From: Mesorhizobium sp. WSM3626
GTDB lineage: Bacteria; Pseudomonadota; Alphaproteobacteria; Rhizobiales; Rhizobiaceae
Length of the DNA: 64,000 nt
Direction: 5' to 3'
Assembly (NCBI RefSeq): GCF_000513935.1
Contig: NZ_AZUY01000005.1
Coordinates: forward strand, 47,208 to 111,207
Under the pieces are notes generated by a model. That model searched no databases and was not told where the DNA came from. It saw only the letters and a list, made by a program, of their open reading frames with translations. Position numbers and translations under genes: made by a program. Shown in pieces: positions 16,636 through 25,035 of this stretch (the stretch's first letter is position 1; each line of letters opens with the position of its first letter).

Positions 16636-17726
16636 GCATCATCAACAAGGCGGCCGCCATCGGCGGCGGCGTCATCGGCGCCGGCTGGGTGGCGCGGCTG
16701 CTCTTGAACGGCATCGACGTCTCGATCTTCGATCCCGATCCGGAGGCCTCGCGCAAGGTCTCGGAAGTGATGAAGGGCGCGCGCCGCGCCTACAAGCAGA
16801 TGGTTCCCGGCGGCCTGCCCAAGGAAGGCAAGCTGACCTTCGCCAAGACCATCGCCGAGGCCGTCGCCGATGCCGATTTCATCCAGGAGAGCGTGCCGGA
16901 ACGGCTCGACCTCAAGCACAAGGTGCTGGCGGAGATCGACACCCATGCGCCCGCCAACGCCATTGTCGGTTCGTCGACCTCTGGCATCAAGCCGACCGAC
17001 ATGCAGGTGGCGATGAAGAAGCATCCGGAGCGGCTGGTCGTCGGCCATCCGTTCAACCCGGTCTATCTGCTGCCGCTGGTCGAGATCGTCGGCGGCGACC
17101 AGACCTTCCCCGAAGCGATCGAAGTCGCCAAGGAAATTTACGCTTCGATCGGCATGAAGCCGGTCGTCATCCGCAAGGAAATCGAGGCTTTTGTCGGCGA
17201 CCGCCTGCTTGAAGCCGCCTGGCGCGAGGCGCTGTGGCTGATCAAGGACGGTATTTGCACGGTCGAGGAACTCGACGACATTATGCGCTATGGCTTCGGC
17301 CTTCGCTGGGCGCAGATGGGCATGTTCCAGGTCTATCGCGTCGCCGGCGGCGAAGCCGGCATGCGCCACTTCATGGCGCAGTTCGGACCGTGCCTGAAAT
17401 GGCCGTGGACCAAGCTGATGGACGTGCCGGAATTCAACGACGAGCTGGTCGACCTGATCGCCACCCAGTCGGACGACCAGGCGCACGGCCTGTCGATCCG
17501 CGAGCTGGAAAAGATCCGCGACGACAATCTGGTCGCGATCATGGACGCGCTGTCGAAGCAGAACAAGGGCAAGGGCTGGGGCGCCGGCGCGCTGCACAAG
17601 GACTATACCAAGCAACTCGCCAAGCTGGCGGCGAAGAAGCCCGTGGCTTCCAAGGCGGCCGAAAGGGCCAAGGCCGCCAAGCCGGTAAAGCGGGCCGAAA
17701 AGCCGAAGAAAAAGAAGAAGGGCTGA
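16632..17726 (+). CDS. lcdH: L-carnitine 3-dehydrogenase
   Basis: This NAD-dependent enzyme of the 3-hydroxyacyl-CoA dehydrogenase superfamily oxidises L-carnitine to 3-dehydrocarnitine. The N-terminal Rossmann motif is AAIGGGVIGAGW, followed by FIQESVPERLDLK, SSTSGIKPTDM and GHPFNPVYLLPLVE, which are characteristic of CdhA/LcdH. The 364-aa protein ends in an unusual Lys/Ala-rich tail from about residue 317 (many AKAAKP and KKKKK runs). No thioesterase domain is fused at its C-terminus. Its start overlaps the stop of the HD gene, so the two are translationally coupled. Confidence 0.9.
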   Translation: MSIINKAAAIGGGVIGAGWVARLLLNGIDVSIFDPDPEASRKVSEVMKGARRAYKQMVPGGLPKEGKLTFAKTIAEAVADADFIQESVPERLDLKHKVLAEIDTHAPANAIVGSSTSGIKPTDMQVAMKKHPERLVVGHPFNPVYLLPLVEIVGGDQTFPEAIEVAKEIYASIGMKPVVIRKEIEAFVGDRLLEAAWREALWLIKDGICTVEELDDIMRYGFGLRWAQMGMFQVYRVAGGEAGMRHFMAQFGPCLKWPWTKLMDVPEFNDELVDLIATQSDDQAHGLSIRELEKIRDDNLVAIMDALSKQNKGKGWGAGALHKDYTKQLAKLAAKKPVASKAAERAKAAKPVKRAEKPKKKKKG

Positions 17727-17730
17727 GACC

Positions 17731-18894
17731 ATGGATTTCGGTCTTTCGGAAGAGCAGAAACTCATTGTCGAGACGACGCGCGCCTTCGTCGAGAACGAGC
17801 TTTATCCGCATGAACGCGAGGTCGAGCGCACCGGCGTGCTGCGCCGCGAGCTGATCGAAGAGATCAAGGCCAAGGCGATCGATGCCGGGCTCTATGCGGC
17901 GAACATGCCGGCCGATGTCGGCGGCGCGGGTCTCGATACGGTGACCTGGCTGCTCTACGAGAAGGAGCTTGGCCGCGCCAATTACGCGCTGCACTGGACC
18001 TGCGTTGCGCGCCCCTCCAACATCCTGCTCGCCGGCACGCCGGAACAGCGTGAAAAGTACCTTTTCCCCTGCATCCGCGGCGAGAAATGGGATTGCCTGG
18101 CGATGACGGAGCCCGGCGCCGGCTCCGACCTGCGCGGCATGAAGGCGACCGCCGTGCAGGATGGCGACGACTGGGTGCTGAACGGCACCAAGCATTTTAT
18201 CTCGCACGCCGATCTTGCCGATTTCGCCATCGTCTTCATGGCCTCGGGCGAGGAGGATTCACAGCGTGGAAAACGCAAGAAGATCACCGCCTTCTTCGTC
18301 GACAAGGGCACCAAGGGATTTACGGTGCGCGACGGATATCGCAACGTCTCGCATCGTGGCTATACCAACGCTATCCTCGAATTCGACGACTGCCGCCTGC
18401 CGGCATCCCAGGTCCTGGGTGAGGTGCACAAGGGCTTCGATGTCGCCAATTCCTGGCTCGGCGCGACGCGCCTGCAGGTCGGCGCCACCTGCCTAGGCCG
18501 CGCCGAGCGGGCGCTTGGCCATGCGGTCGAATATGCCGCGCAGCGCCAGCAGTTCGGCCAGCAGATCGGCAAGTTCCAGGGCGTGTCGTTCAAGCTTGCC
18601 GACATGGCGACGGAACTGAAGGCCGCCGACCTGATGGTGTTCGAAGCCGGCTGGAAGTACGATCGGGGCATCGTCACCGACCAGGACATGGCCATGGCCA
18701 AGCTGAAGGCCACCGAAATGCTTGCCTTCGTCGCCGACGAGGCGATCCAGATCCATGGCGGCATGGGGCTGATGGATGACCTTCCGCTGGAACGCATCTG
18801 GCGCGACGCCCGCGTCGAGCGCATCTGGGAAGGCACATCGGAGATTCAGCGACATATTATTTCGCGGGCGCTGCTGCGTCCCTTCGGCGCTTAG
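17731..18894 (+). CDS. Acyl-CoA dehydrogenase
   Basis: This FAD-dependent dehydrogenase of 387 aa introduces an alpha,beta double bond into an acyl-CoA. Motifs seen are CLAMTEPGAGSDLRGMKATA (FAD/substrate region, about 125-145), QQFGQQIGKFQ, and the C-terminal ERIWEGTSEIQRHI with the likely catalytic base Glu367. It follows lcdH by 4 bp. In this context (CaiD-like hydratase downstream) the likely substrate is gamma-butyrobetainyl-CoA, giving crotonobetainyl-CoA, as for CaiA. That substrate is an inference from neighbours. Confidence 0.88.
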   Translation: MDFGLSEEQKLIVETTRAFVENELYPHEREVERTGVLRRELIEEIKAKAIDAGLYAANMPADVGGAGLDTVTWLLYEKELGRANYALHWTCVARPSNILLAGTPEQREKYLFPCIRGEKWDCLAMTEPGAGSDLRGMKATAVQDGDDWVLNGTKHFISHADLADFAIVFMASGEEDSQRGKRKKITAFFVDKGTKGFTVRDGYRNVSHRGYTNAILEFDDCRLPASQVLGEVHKGFDVANSWLGATRLQVGATCLGRAERALGHAVEYAAQRQQFGQQIGKFQGVSFKLADMATELKAADLMVFEAGWKYDRGIVTDQDMAMAKLKATEMLAFVADEAIQIHGGMGLMDDLPLERIWRDARVERIWEGTSEIQRHIISRALLRPFGA

Positions 18895-18963
18895 AGCATG
18901 ATAGCCAAGACCGGCATCCGGTTTTGTCGGGCAAACGGGATGGTTTGTCCTGAGATCGTGCTC
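18893..18963. repeat. Degenerate palindromic repeat between operon genes
   Basis: agagcatgat ... tcgtgctc with internal ccggttttgtcggg resembles the 3743-3792 palindrome but is worn. It includes the stop codon of the preceding acyl-CoA dehydrogenase and fills the 80-bp gap before the CoA ligase gene. Confidence 0.45.
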
Positions 18964-18974
18964 AAAACGAAAAG

Positions 18975-21059
18975 ATGACCATGCATAAACTCGAACGCCT
19001 TCTGCGCCCGAAATCGATCGCCGTGTTCGGTGGCGTGCAGGCCGCCGCCGTCGTGGCGCAATCGATCAAGATGGGGTTTGCCGGTGAGATCTGGCCGGTG
19101 CATCCGACCAAGGACGAGGTTGCCGGGCGCAAGGCCTACCGGTCGGTGGCGGATCTGCCCGCCGCGCCGGATGCGGCCTTTGTCGGCGTCAACCGGCATC
19201 TGACCATTGAGGTGATCAAGGCGCTCGCCGAGCGCGGCGCCGGCGGCGCCGTCTGCTTCGCCGCCGGTTTCCTCGAAACCGAGGCCTATGACGAGGATGG
19301 CGAACGGCTGCAGGCCGAACTGGTCGCCGCCGCCGGCCAGATGCCGATCATCGGGCCGAATTGCTATGGCCTGATCAACTATGCCGATGGTGCGCTCTTG
19401 TGGCCCGACCAGCATGGCGGCATCAGGCTGGACGAGGGCGGCAAGGGTGTCGCCATCATCACCCAGTCGTCCAACATCGCCATCAACATGACGATGCAGA
19501 AGCGCGGCCTGCCGATCGCCTTCCTGATGACCGCCGGCAACCAGGCGCAGACCGGCCTGTCGGAAATGGCGCTTGGCCTGATCGAGGACGAGCGGGTGAC
19601 TTCGCTCGGCCTGCACATCGAGGCTTTTGATTCGGTAGCCGGCTTCGAGCGGCTGGCGGCCAGGGCGAGAGAGCTCAAAAAACCGATCATCGCCATGAAG
19701 GTCGGCCGCTCCGAACAGGCGCGGCAAGCAACCGTCTCGCACACCGCCTCGCTTGCCGGCTCGGACGCTGCTTCCGGTGCCTTCCTGAAGCGGCTTGGCA
19801 TCGCGCGTGTCGATTCCATCCCCGCCTTCATCGAGGCGTTGAAGCTGCTGCACATCACCGGCCCGTTGCCCGGGTACAGGCTCTCATCGATGAGCTGTTC
19901 GGGCGGCGAGGCGTCGGTCATGGCCGACAGCGCCGAAGGGCGCTGGGTCAACTTCCCGGTGCTGACCGACAGCCATCGCGCCCATGTCAAATCGACGCTC
20001 GGGCCGCTGGTCGCGGTGGCCAATCCGTTGGACTACCACACCTTCATCTGGAACAACGAGCCGGCAATGACGGCCACCTTCACCGCCATGGTGTCGGGCG
20101 GCTTCGACCTCAACATGCTGGTGCTCGACTTCCCGCGCCCCGACCGCTGCTCGGTGACCGACTGGTGGGCAACGCTACGCGCCTTCGAATCGGCGCTGAA
20201 GACCAACAAGGCGCATGGTGCCATCGTCTCCTCGCTGCCGGAGAACCTGCCCGAGGAATACACGGCCGAGCTGATGGCGCGGGGCATGGTGCCGCTGTTC
20301 GGCATTTCCGAGGCAATGGACGCCGCGCAGGCGGCGGCCTTTATCGGCTGGGCCTGGCGCGAGCCGCAGGCACAGCCGGTCGACACGAGGGCTGCCGGCG
20401 CATCCGACGTGCCGCGCGTCACACCTGACGAAGCCGAAGCCAAGGCGCGGCTGATCAAGGCGGGGCTTTCCGTACCCAAGGGCGAGCGGGCCGGCAACGC
20501 CGTCGAGGCGGTGATCTCGTCCATGGCGCTCGGGTTTCCGGTTGCCCTGAAGGCTCTTGGCGTAACACACAAGTCCGAGGTCGGCGCCGTCAGGCTCAAC
20601 CTCAAGGACGCCGAATCGGTCAGCACGGCGGCGCATGACTTGCTGCCGCTGGGCACCGGGCTCTATGTCGAACGCATGGTGCGCGACGGCGTCGCCGAAC
20701 TGATCGTTGGCTTCACCCGAGACCCGATGTTCGGCGCTGTCATGACGCTGGGCACCGGCGGCGTGCTGGTCGAGTTGCTGCGCGACAGCGTCACGCTGAT
20801 GCTGCCGGCGACCCGCGACGACATAGAAGCCGCGCTGCGCGGGCTGAAACTGTTCCCGCTGCTCGAAGGCTATCGCGGCCGGCCGAAGGCCGACGTCCAG
20901 GCCGCCATCGATGCCATCGCGGGGATTGCCGGCTTCGTGCAGGAAAATGCCGGCGAGATCGAGGAACTCGACATCAATCCGCTGATCGTCTGCACGGAAG
21001 GCAAGGGCGCCTGGATCGCCGACGCGCTGCTGGTGCTGGGAGAGAACAAGAATGTCTGA
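18975..21059 (+). CDS. ADP-forming acyl-CoA synthetase (acetate/propionate-CoA ligase superfamily)
   Basis: This 694-aa single-chain NDP-forming acyl-CoA ligase has an N-terminal CoA-binding domain (LLRPKSIAVFGG, about 8-130), succinyl-CoA-synthetase-like central domains with the probable phospho-histidine segment VSHTASLAGSD, and a C-terminal ATP-grasp domain (about 475-690; VALKALGVTHKSEVGAVRLNL, then ELDINPLIV near the end). In this operon it probably activates carnitine, gamma-butyrobetaine or crotonobetaine to the CoA ester, the job done by AMP-forming CaiC in enterobacteria. The start at 18975 could equally be the ATG two codons later. The 3' end overlaps caiD by 8 bp. Confidence 0.85.
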   Translation: MTMHKLERLLRPKSIAVFGGVQAAAVVAQSIKMGFAGEIWPVHPTKDEVAGRKAYRSVADLPAAPDAAFVGVNRHLTIEVIKALAERGAGGAVCFAAGFLETEAYDEDGERLQAELVAAAGQMPIIGPNCYGLINYADGALLWPDQHGGIRLDEGGKGVAIITQSSNIAINMTMQKRGLPIAFLMTAGNQAQTGLSEMALGLIEDERVTSLGLHIEAFDSVAGFERLAARARELKKPIIAMKVGRSEQARQATVSHTASLAGSDAASGAFLKRLGIARVDSIPAFIEALKLLHITGPLPGYRLSSMSCSGGEASVMADSAEGRWVNFPVLTDSHRAHVKSTLGPLVAVANPLDYHTFIWNNEPAMTATFTAMVSGGFDLNMLVLDFPRPDRCSVTDWWATLRAFESALKTNKAHGAIVSSLPENLPEEYTAELMARGMVPLFGISEAMDAAQAAAFIGWAWREPQAQPVDTRAAGASDVPRVTPDEAEAKARLIKAGLSVPKGERAGNAVEAVISSMALGFPVALKALGVTHKSEVGAVRLNLKDAESVSTAAHDLLPLGTGLYVERMVRDGVAELIVGFTRDPMFGAVMTLGTGGVLVELLRDSVTLMLPATRDDIEAALRGLKLFPLLEGYRGRPKADVQAAIDAIAGIAGFVQENAGEIEELDINPLIVCTEGKGAWIADALLVLGENKNV

Positions 21060-21834
21060 CGTCATTTCGACCCGCCGCGAAGGCACCATCCTCGAGGTCA
21101 CGCTCGACCGCCCCAAGGCCAATGCGATCGACCTGAAGACCTCGCGGCTGATGGGCGAGACATTCAAGGCGTTCCGCGACGATCCGGAACTGCGCGTCGC
21201 CATCGTCAAGACCGCGGGCGACAAGTTCTTCTGTGCCGGCTGGGACTTGAAGGCCGCCGCCGGCGGCGACGCGGTCGACGGCGACTATGGCGTCGGCGGC
21301 TTTGCCGGCCTGCAGGAATTGCGCGATCTGAACAAGCCGGTCCTCGCTTGCGTCAACGGCATGGCGGTGGGCGGCGGCTTCGAGCTGGCGCTGTCCTGCG
21401 ACCTCATCTATGCCTCCGATCATTCCTCCTTCGCGCTGCCCGAAATCCGCGCCGGCACGCTGGCCGACGCGGCGACCATCAAGCTGCCGAAGCGCATCCC
21501 CTACCATGTCGCCATGGACCTGCTGCTCACCGGCCGCTGGATGGATGTCGCCGAGGCGCATCGCTGGGGCCTGGTCAACGAGGTGCTGCCCAAGGAAAAG
21601 CTGGAGGACCGCGTCTGGGAGATCGCCCGCCTGCTCGCCAGCGGCCCACCGCTGGTGTTCGCAGCGATCAAGGAAACGGCGAGGGTGGCGGAATCGCTGA
21701 CCTTCCAGGATGCGATGAACAAGGTGACGCGCCGGCAGTTGCCGACCGTCGACGCGCTCTATGGGTCGGAGGACGGTATGGAAGGGTTCCGTGCTTTCGC
21801 GGAGAAGCGCGAGCCTGTCTGGAAGGGCAAGTGA
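21052..21834 (+). CDS. caiD: Carnitinyl-CoA dehydratase (crotonobetainyl-CoA hydratase)
   Basis: This crotonase-fold enzyme of 260 aa interconverts L-carnitinyl-CoA and crotonobetainyl-CoA. Its resemblance to enterobacterial CaiD, as I know it, is strong along the whole length: ILEVTLDRPKANAID, FRDDPELRVAI, KFFCAGWDLKAAA, NGMAVGGGFELAL (oxyanion hole), ASFALPE-like segment, and the C-terminal FAEKREPVWKGK. The length is normal. It overlaps the ADP-forming ligase gene by 8 bp. Together with the acyl-CoA dehydrogenase it can convert gamma-butyrobetainyl-CoA to carnitinyl-CoA, feeding the dehydrogenase/BKACE branch. Confidence 0.92.
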   Translation: MSDVISTRREGTILEVTLDRPKANAIDLKTSRLMGETFKAFRDDPELRVAIVKTAGDKFFCAGWDLKAAAGGDAVDGDYGVGGFAGLQELRDLNKPVLACVNGMAVGGGFELALSCDLIYASDHSSFALPEIRAGTLADAATIKLPKRIPYHVAMDLLLTGRWMDVAEAHRWGLVNEVLPKEKLEDRVWEIARLLASGPPLVFAAIKETARVAESLTFQDAMNKVTRRQLPTVDALYGSEDGMEGFRAFAEKREPVWKGK

Positions 21835-21849
21835 CGCTGCGGAGATGAT

Positions 21850-22018
21850 GGCGCAAGGCACCCCCCTCTGCCCTGCCGGGCATCTCCCCCTCAAGGGGGG
21901 AGATCGGCGGTCTTGCCGACAGCGCTCTTCCGGAAACGTTGGCGGTTGGCGAAAGCCGAGACGACATCCGATCTCCCCCCTTGAGGGGGAGATGGCCGGC
22001 AGGCCAGAGGGGGGCGCC
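21850..22018. repeat. Palindromic repeat, copy B (~169 bp)
   Basis: This copy has the same arms as 11531-11699 and the same total length. The centre (ggttggcgaaagccgag, then cgacatccgatctcc) is shared with copy C at 43722-43887 but not with copy A. It lies between caiD and the alpha/beta hydrolase gene. No gene is present in 21835-22050 apart from this element. Confidence 0.9.
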
Positions 22019-22050
22019 TGGGCGCGTTCATTGCTGTCCGGTCTCCGTTC

Positions 22051-22992
22051 ATGACCGACTACGCAAAACTCATCGACGCCGAGACCTGGGCCTTCATCGA
22101 GCGGACCAATTCCTATTATCCGCCCGACACGATCGACCACACGATCGCGCGGCAGCGCGAGATCTATGACCGCATGTGCCGCGAGTTCTTTGCCGGCTAT
22201 CCGCAAGGCGTGACGGCCGAGACGACCGCCATCGCCACACCTGCCAACAACATCCCAATCCGCATCTATCGCAACGCGACGCCGGACCGTGCCGCCACGG
22301 TGCTCTACATCCATGGCGGAGGCTTCATCCTCGGCGGGCTGGACAGCCACGACGATGTCTGCGCCGAGCTTTGCGGCCGCACCGGTTATGAGGTGGTCTC
22401 GGTCGATTACCGGCTGGCGCCGGAGCATCTACACCCAGCCGCTTTCGACGATGCGATGACCGCCATCGAATGGGCCGCGGGGAGCTCCGACCGCCCGGTG
22501 GTGCTGTGCGGCGACAGCGCCGGCGGCAACCTTTGCGCCGCCGTTGCGCACGCGACGCGTGGCCATGCGAAAAAGTCGGTCGGCCAGGTGCTGATCTATC
22601 CCGGCCTCGGCGGCGATCGCTCGCGCGGCTCCTATGTGACACACGCCGAAGCGCCGATGCTGACGGTGCGCGACCTTGAATTCTACAAGCACATCCGCAC
22701 CGGGGGCGTGGACCAGACCGGTGACATCACGCTGTCGCCGCTGGCCGATGCCGATTTCGCCAACCTGCCGCCGACCGTGCTGATGACCGCCGAGTGCGAC
22801 CCGCTGTCATCCGATGGCGAGGCTTATCGTGACCGCATCGTCGCGGCAGGCGGGCGCGCCACCTGGTTCGAGGAACCCGGCCTGGTTCACGGCTACCTCA
22901 GGGCCCGGCACAGCGTCGGCCGTGCCCGCGCGAGCTTCACCCGCATCGTCGACGCGGTGGCGACGCTCGGAAAGGGCAGCTGGACCTGGTAG
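22051..22992 (+). CDS. Alpha/beta hydrolase (hormone-sensitive-lipase-like esterase family)
   Basis: This 313-aa hydrolase has the HSL-family oxyanion motif HGGGFILGG (about 90-98), nucleophile elbow GDSAGGN (Ser about 151), and later Asp (AECDPLSSDG) and His (LVHGYLRA) completing the triad. It has no signal peptide, so it is cytoplasmic. It follows the carnitine genes after a palindromic repeat, on the same strand. It could hydrolyse acyl-carnitine or betainyl esters or thioesters, which would supply the missing thioesterase step, but nothing in the sequence shows this. Confidence 0.82.
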   Translation: MTDYAKLIDAETWAFIERTNSYYPPDTIDHTIARQREIYDRMCREFFAGYPQGVTAETTAIATPANNIPIRIYRNATPDRAATVLYIHGGGFILGGLDSHDDVCAELCGRTGYEVVSVDYRLAPEHLHPAAFDDAMTAIEWAAGSSDRPVVLCGDSAGGNLCAAVAHATRGHAKKSVGQVLIYPGLGGDRSRGSYVTHAEAPMLTVRDLEFYKHIRTGGVDQTGDITLSPLADADFANLPPTVLMTAECDPLSSDGEAYRDRIVAAGGRATWFEEPGLVHGYLRARHSVGRARASFTRIVDAVATLGKGSWTW

Positions 22993-23012
22993 GCGCCAAT
23001 GGGCTGTCTCGT

Positions 23013-23801
23013 TCAGGAGGCCTTGGCCAGAAAACTCTGATAGTCCGATTTCGCCTGCAGCAGGCGCAACACGTTCTCGCGCGAACCGCGCACATGGGCG
23101 CGCGCCAGCGTTCCGGCGCGGCGAGCGTCGTTTGCGCAGATCGCCTCGACGATCTCGGCATGCTCGTCGCGAGCGATCTTCCATTCGTCGAGCCACAAGA
23201 GTTCGGTCCAGACATAGTGCTGGCACTTGTCGAGGATGCCGCAAAGCATGCCGTGCAGCATCGCATTGCCGCTGATTTCGGCAATGACGCGGTGCAGATC
23301 GATGCCGACCTCCAGTTCCTGGAATTTTTCGCGCGTCGTGCGATCGGGAATGGCGGCCAGCCGCTCGCATTCGGCCAGCATGGCGCGCAGCCGCGCCTTG
23401 TCCTTCTCGGTCGCGGCGGCCGCCGCCAGTTCGGTCGCATGGCCGTCGAGCAGTTCGCGGATGTCGAAGGCCTCCCGGAACATGTTGATGTCGAACTCGG
23501 TGACGGCATAGCCCTGGCGCGGCCGGCCGGTGACCAGTCCGTCGCGCTCCAGGCGGTTGAAGGCTTCGCGCACCGGCGTGCGGCTGACATTGAGTTTTGC
23601 CGCGATGTCGCTTTCGGTGACGCGCGAGCCCGGCGGAATCTGGCCGGTCACGATCATCGCCTTGAGTGCGGAATAGACCGAGTCGCGCAGCGTGTTTTTT
23701 GTTTCCTTGGCCAAGGTCCGTTCCCAGTTCTCCGGCTGCTTTAGCCGAACATTGCCTCGTTTGTAGTCGCAGTCGGTGCAATTTGCCACGCCCTGCGGCA
23801 C
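23013..23801 (-). CDS. GntR-family transcriptional regulator, FCD (FadR/VanR) type
   Basis: This 262-aa repressor has a winged helix at about 40-105 (IPPGSRVTESDIAAKLNVSRTPVREAFNRLERDGLV) and a C-terminal all-helical FCD ligand domain with the metal-binding pattern (FxxxDxxxH-like EVGIDLHRVI, later HAEIVEAI and HVRGSREN). It is divergent from the ABC transporter operon starting at 23931. The 129-bp gap contains a textbook FCD-GntR palindrome overlapping the predicted transcription start of that operon. It therefore most likely represses the transporter/gamma-glutamyltransferase operon. The ligand is unknown. Confidence 0.9.
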   Translation of the reverse strand: MPQGVANCTDCDYKRGNVRLKQPENWERTLAKETKNTLRDSVYSALKAMIVTGQIPPGSRVTESDIAAKLNVSRTPVREAFNRLERDGLVTGRPRQGYAVTEFDINMFREAFDIRELLDGHATELAAAAATEKDKARLRAMLAECERLAAIPDRTTREKFQELEVGIDLHRVIAEISGNAMLHGMLCGILDKCQHYVWTELLWLDEWKIARDEHAEIVEAICANDARRAGTLARAHVRGSRENVLRLLQAKSDYQSFLAKAS

Positions 23802-23837
23802 CGTCCCATCGCGTCGTATTGATCGTGCTCGCCGGAG

Positions 23838-23865
23838 TTGACAACACCGATCTCTCGGCTACATT
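23838..23865 (+). promoter_or_regulatory. Predicted sigma-70-type promoter of the ABC/GGT operon
   Basis: TTGACA (23838-23843), a 16-bp spacer, then TACATT (23860-23865). The -35 is consensus and the -10 matches four of six positions. Transcription would begin near 23871, inside the GntR palindrome. Confidence 0.55.
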
Positions 23866-23870
23866 CGAAA

Positions 23871-23880
23871 TTGTATACAA
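23871..23880. promoter_or_regulatory. GntR (FCD subfamily) operator
   Basis: The perfect palindrome TTGTATACAA lies directly downstream of the predicted -10 and 50 bp before the substrate-binding-protein start codon. It fits the FadR/VanR-type consensus for FCD regulators. The GntR gene itself is divergent at 23801. Confidence 0.7.
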
Positions 23881-23930
23881 AATCGCATGCCAAATCAAAA
23901 ACAAATGGGAACACCGGTCGGAGAACCGAA

Positions 23931-24965
23931 ATGAACAGGAACTTTAGAACTTTCGCGATAGCCGGCCTCATTGCCTCCGTGGCAGTGCCTGCCCTCGCCG
24001 CCGACACCATCACCGTCGCCTCGTGGGGCGGCACCTATCAGGAAGCGGAAACCAAGGCCTTCTTCAAGCCGACCGCCGATGCGCTCGGCATCACCATCAA
24101 GGAAGACACCACCAACGGCCTCGACGACGTGCGCCTGCAGGTGACCGGCAATGCCGTCAAATGGGACATCACCGAGCTGGGCGCCGACGAATGCGCGCGC
24201 GGCTCCAAGGAAGGGCTGTTCGAAAAGCTGGATTACGGCATCATCGACAAGAGCGGCATCAACCCCAAGCTGGTGCATGACGACTGGGTCGGCATTTCCT
24301 ACACCTCCGTCGTGCTGATCTATCGGACCGACGTCTTCGGCGACAAGGGCCCGAAGACCTGGGCCGACTTCTGGAACGTGGAGAAGTTTCCGGGACGGCG
24401 CGCGCTGAGCAGCAGCCAGGCGACGGAGACGCTGAGCGTCGCCGCACTCGCCTCGGGCTTGCCGATCGACAAGGTCTATCCCGTCGACATCGACGGCGCG
24501 CTGAAATCGGTCGACAAGATCCGTGGCCATGTCGATGCCTGGTGGACCTCCGGCGCCCAGGCCATGCAACTGGTGAAGGATGGCGAAGTCGATATGGCCA
24601 GCATCTGGAACGGCCGTGCCGGCACCCTGAAGAAGGCAGGCGCGCCGGTCAGCTTCTCGTTCGACCAAGGCGTGCTCACCGCCGACTGCATGGTCATCCC
24701 CAAGGGCGCCAAGAACAAGGAAGCGGCGATGAAGGCGCTGGCGATGTTCGTCAGCCCGCAGTTGCAGGCCAATCTGCCGCTCTATGTCGACAATGGGCCG
24801 GTGAACGAGAAGGCTTTCGAGACCGGCAAGATCCCGCCCGAGCGGATCAAGGACATCAACTCGGCGCCCGAAAACGTCAAGAAGCAGGTGTTGCAGGATG
24901 CCGAGTTCTGGCGCGACACCCTCGTCGAGGCGACGGAAAAGTTCAACAATCTGATCCAGCAATAG
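23931..24965 (+). CDS. ABC transporter substrate-binding protein, polyamine (PotD/PotF) type
   Basis: This periplasmic binding protein of 344 aa has a Sec signal (MNRNFRTFAIAGLIASVAVP, cleavage after PALA). The mature start TITVASWGGTYQEAE is typical of the spermidine/putrescine-type and related opine/mannopine binding proteins. The ATG at 23931 is preferred because the signal peptide begins there. It is the first gene of an operon with an ATPase and two permeases. The natural ligand is unknown. The neighbouring gamma-glutamyltransferase suggests a gamma-glutamyl or amine compound. Confidence 0.87.
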   Translation: MNRNFRTFAIAGLIASVAVPALAADTITVASWGGTYQEAETKAFFKPTADALGITIKEDTTNGLDDVRLQVTGNAVKWDITELGADECARGSKEGLFEKLDYGIIDKSGINPKLVHDDWVGISYTSVVLIYRTDVFGDKGPKTWADFWNVEKFPGRRALSSSQATETLSVAALASGLPIDKVYPVDIDGALKSVDKIRGHVDAWWTSGAQAMQLVKDGEVDMASIWNGRAGTLKKAGAPVSFSFDQGVLTADCMVIPKGAKNKEAAMKALAMFVSPQLQANLPLYVDNGPVNEKAFETGKIPPERIKDINSAPENVKKQVLQDAEFWRDTLVEATEKFNNLIQQ

Positions 24966-24984
24966 GCCGGAACCCTGACATTGC

Positions 24985-25006
24985 GGGGCGGCGCAAACGC
25001 CGCCCC
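24985..25006 (+). terminator. Strong hairpin between binding-protein and ATPase genes (attenuator)
   Basis: ggggcggcg-caaa-cgccgcccc is a perfect 9-bp stem with a 4-nt loop, 19 bp after the binding-protein stop. It has no long T-run. It may partially terminate or stabilise the upstream mRNA so that the binding protein is made in excess over the membrane components. Confidence 0.6.
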
Positions 25007-25035
25007 CTTCAGTCTCTGCCCAGGAGAAAACGATC

